Shown here piece by piece: positions 38,926 to 39,101 of a stretch of DNA of 39,101 nt. The notes below the pieces were generated by a model. It was not told where the DNA came from, did no database searches, and saw only the letters and a list, made by a program, of their open reading frames with translations. Where the stretch lies: contig DASSKW010000064.1 in NCBI GenBank assembly GCA_035690065.1, positions 1 through 39,101 on the forward strand, given 5' to 3'. A program made the position numbers and the translations under genes. Position 1 is the stretch's first letter; each line of letters begins with the position of its first letter. The stretch comes from DASSKW01 sp035690065. GTDB lineage: Bacteria > Pseudomonadota > Gammaproteobacteria > Natronospirales > REEB76.

Positions 38926-39101
38926 GTGACCCAGGATCGAGACACCATCGTGGCTATCGCGACGCCGCCCGGCCGGGGCGGGATTGGCGTATTGCGCATC
39001 TCTGGCCCAGCAGTGGCGGAGATCGCAGGAGCGATCACAGGGAATCTACCGGCCCCTCGACGCGCGCACTTCACGCCGTTCATGGCTGCAGATGCGACGG
39101 T
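38926..39101 (+). CDS. mnmE: tRNA modification GTPase MnmE (5' end only)
   Basis: 58 codons of the N-terminal folate-binding domain are visible, with DTIVAIATPPGRGGIGVLRISGP (about residues 6-28), the classic MnmE opening. With MnmG it installs the aminomethyl-type modification on wobble uridine. The start is a GTG at 38926 with GAGCGGA upstream; no in-frame ATG precedes the conserved segment. The GTPase domain lies beyond the window. Confidence 0.93.
   Translation, partial: MTQDRDTIVAIATPPGRGGIGVLRISGPAVAEIAGAITGNLPAPRRAHFTPFMAADAT

Noticed and set aside
1..39101. tRNA/rRNA genes, CRISPR arrays, transposases, prophage genes or an unknown defence island
   Set aside because: No supporting sequence pattern was found; nearly all space is taken by recognised housekeeping genes.

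Overview
This is a stretch of a gammaproteobacterial chromosome around the replication origin. The organism cannot be named from the sequence alone. Three conserved blocks point to the class: (i) dnaA-dnaN-recF-gyrB followed by plsC-gmhB-glyS-glyQ, the order seen around the Pseudomonas origin; (ii) rpmH-rnpA-yidD-yidC-mnmE diverging from dnaA; (iii) yibN-grxC-secB-gpsA next to envC/ctpA/yibQ, dapF-DUF484-xerC, hslVU, and ubiE-ubiJ-ubiB. The sequence looks moderately GC-rich. Coding density is high apart from one 0.7-kb repeat-filled gap.

Layout, left to right. 1-2.2 kb (minus): an orphan ParA-type ATPase, cut by the window edge, and ubiD. 2.3-6.6 kb (plus): a small membrane protein of unknown function, a CoA-binding protein interrupted by an in-frame palindromic insert, dapF, a DUF484 gene, xerC and hslV. 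6.57-7.28 kb: a 709-bp non-coding, repeat-rich gap that splits hslV from hslU. 7.3-12.1 kb (plus): hslU, a DUF971 gene, then ubiE-ubiJ-ubiB coupled by 4-bp overlaps. 12.1-15.5 kb (minus): envC, a CtpA-type S41 protease and a divergent polysaccharide deacetylase (cell-wall cleavage module). 15.6-17.9 kb (plus): yibN, grxC, secB, gpsA. 18-18.5 kb: trmL (minus), divergent from a class 1B-like pyrD (plus). 19.5-24.2 kb (minus): nitrogen regulation, glnA - DUF4124 gene - ntrB - ntrC, with a sigma-54 promoter and NtrC sites. 24.5-28.8 kb (plus): glyQ, glyS, gmhB, plsC. 28.8-35.0 kb (minus): gyrB, recF, dnaN and the candidate oriC, dnaA. 35.2-37.6 kb (plus): rpmH, rnpA, yidD, yidC. 37.6-38.9 kb (minus): an alpha/beta-hydrolase-OsmC fusion. 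38.9 kb to the end (plus): the 5' end of mnmE.

Most of the window is core housekeeping: replication initiation, chromosome dimer resolution, ubiquinone synthesis, septal peptidoglycan splitting, membrane protein insertion and nitrogen assimilation. I see no transposase, phage, CRISPR array, tRNA or rRNA, and no obvious undescribed multi-gene system.

The less ordinary signals are small: a 156-bp palindrome-rich segment inserted in frame into a conserved CoA-binding fold; a cluster of structured intergenic repeats that separates two subunits of one protease; an rnpA reading frame with no ATG/GTG/TTG start, open back through rpmH; two parS-like sites inside recF; two NtrC-like operators lying on the ntrB start; and an orphan class 1B-like dihydroorotate dehydrogenase.
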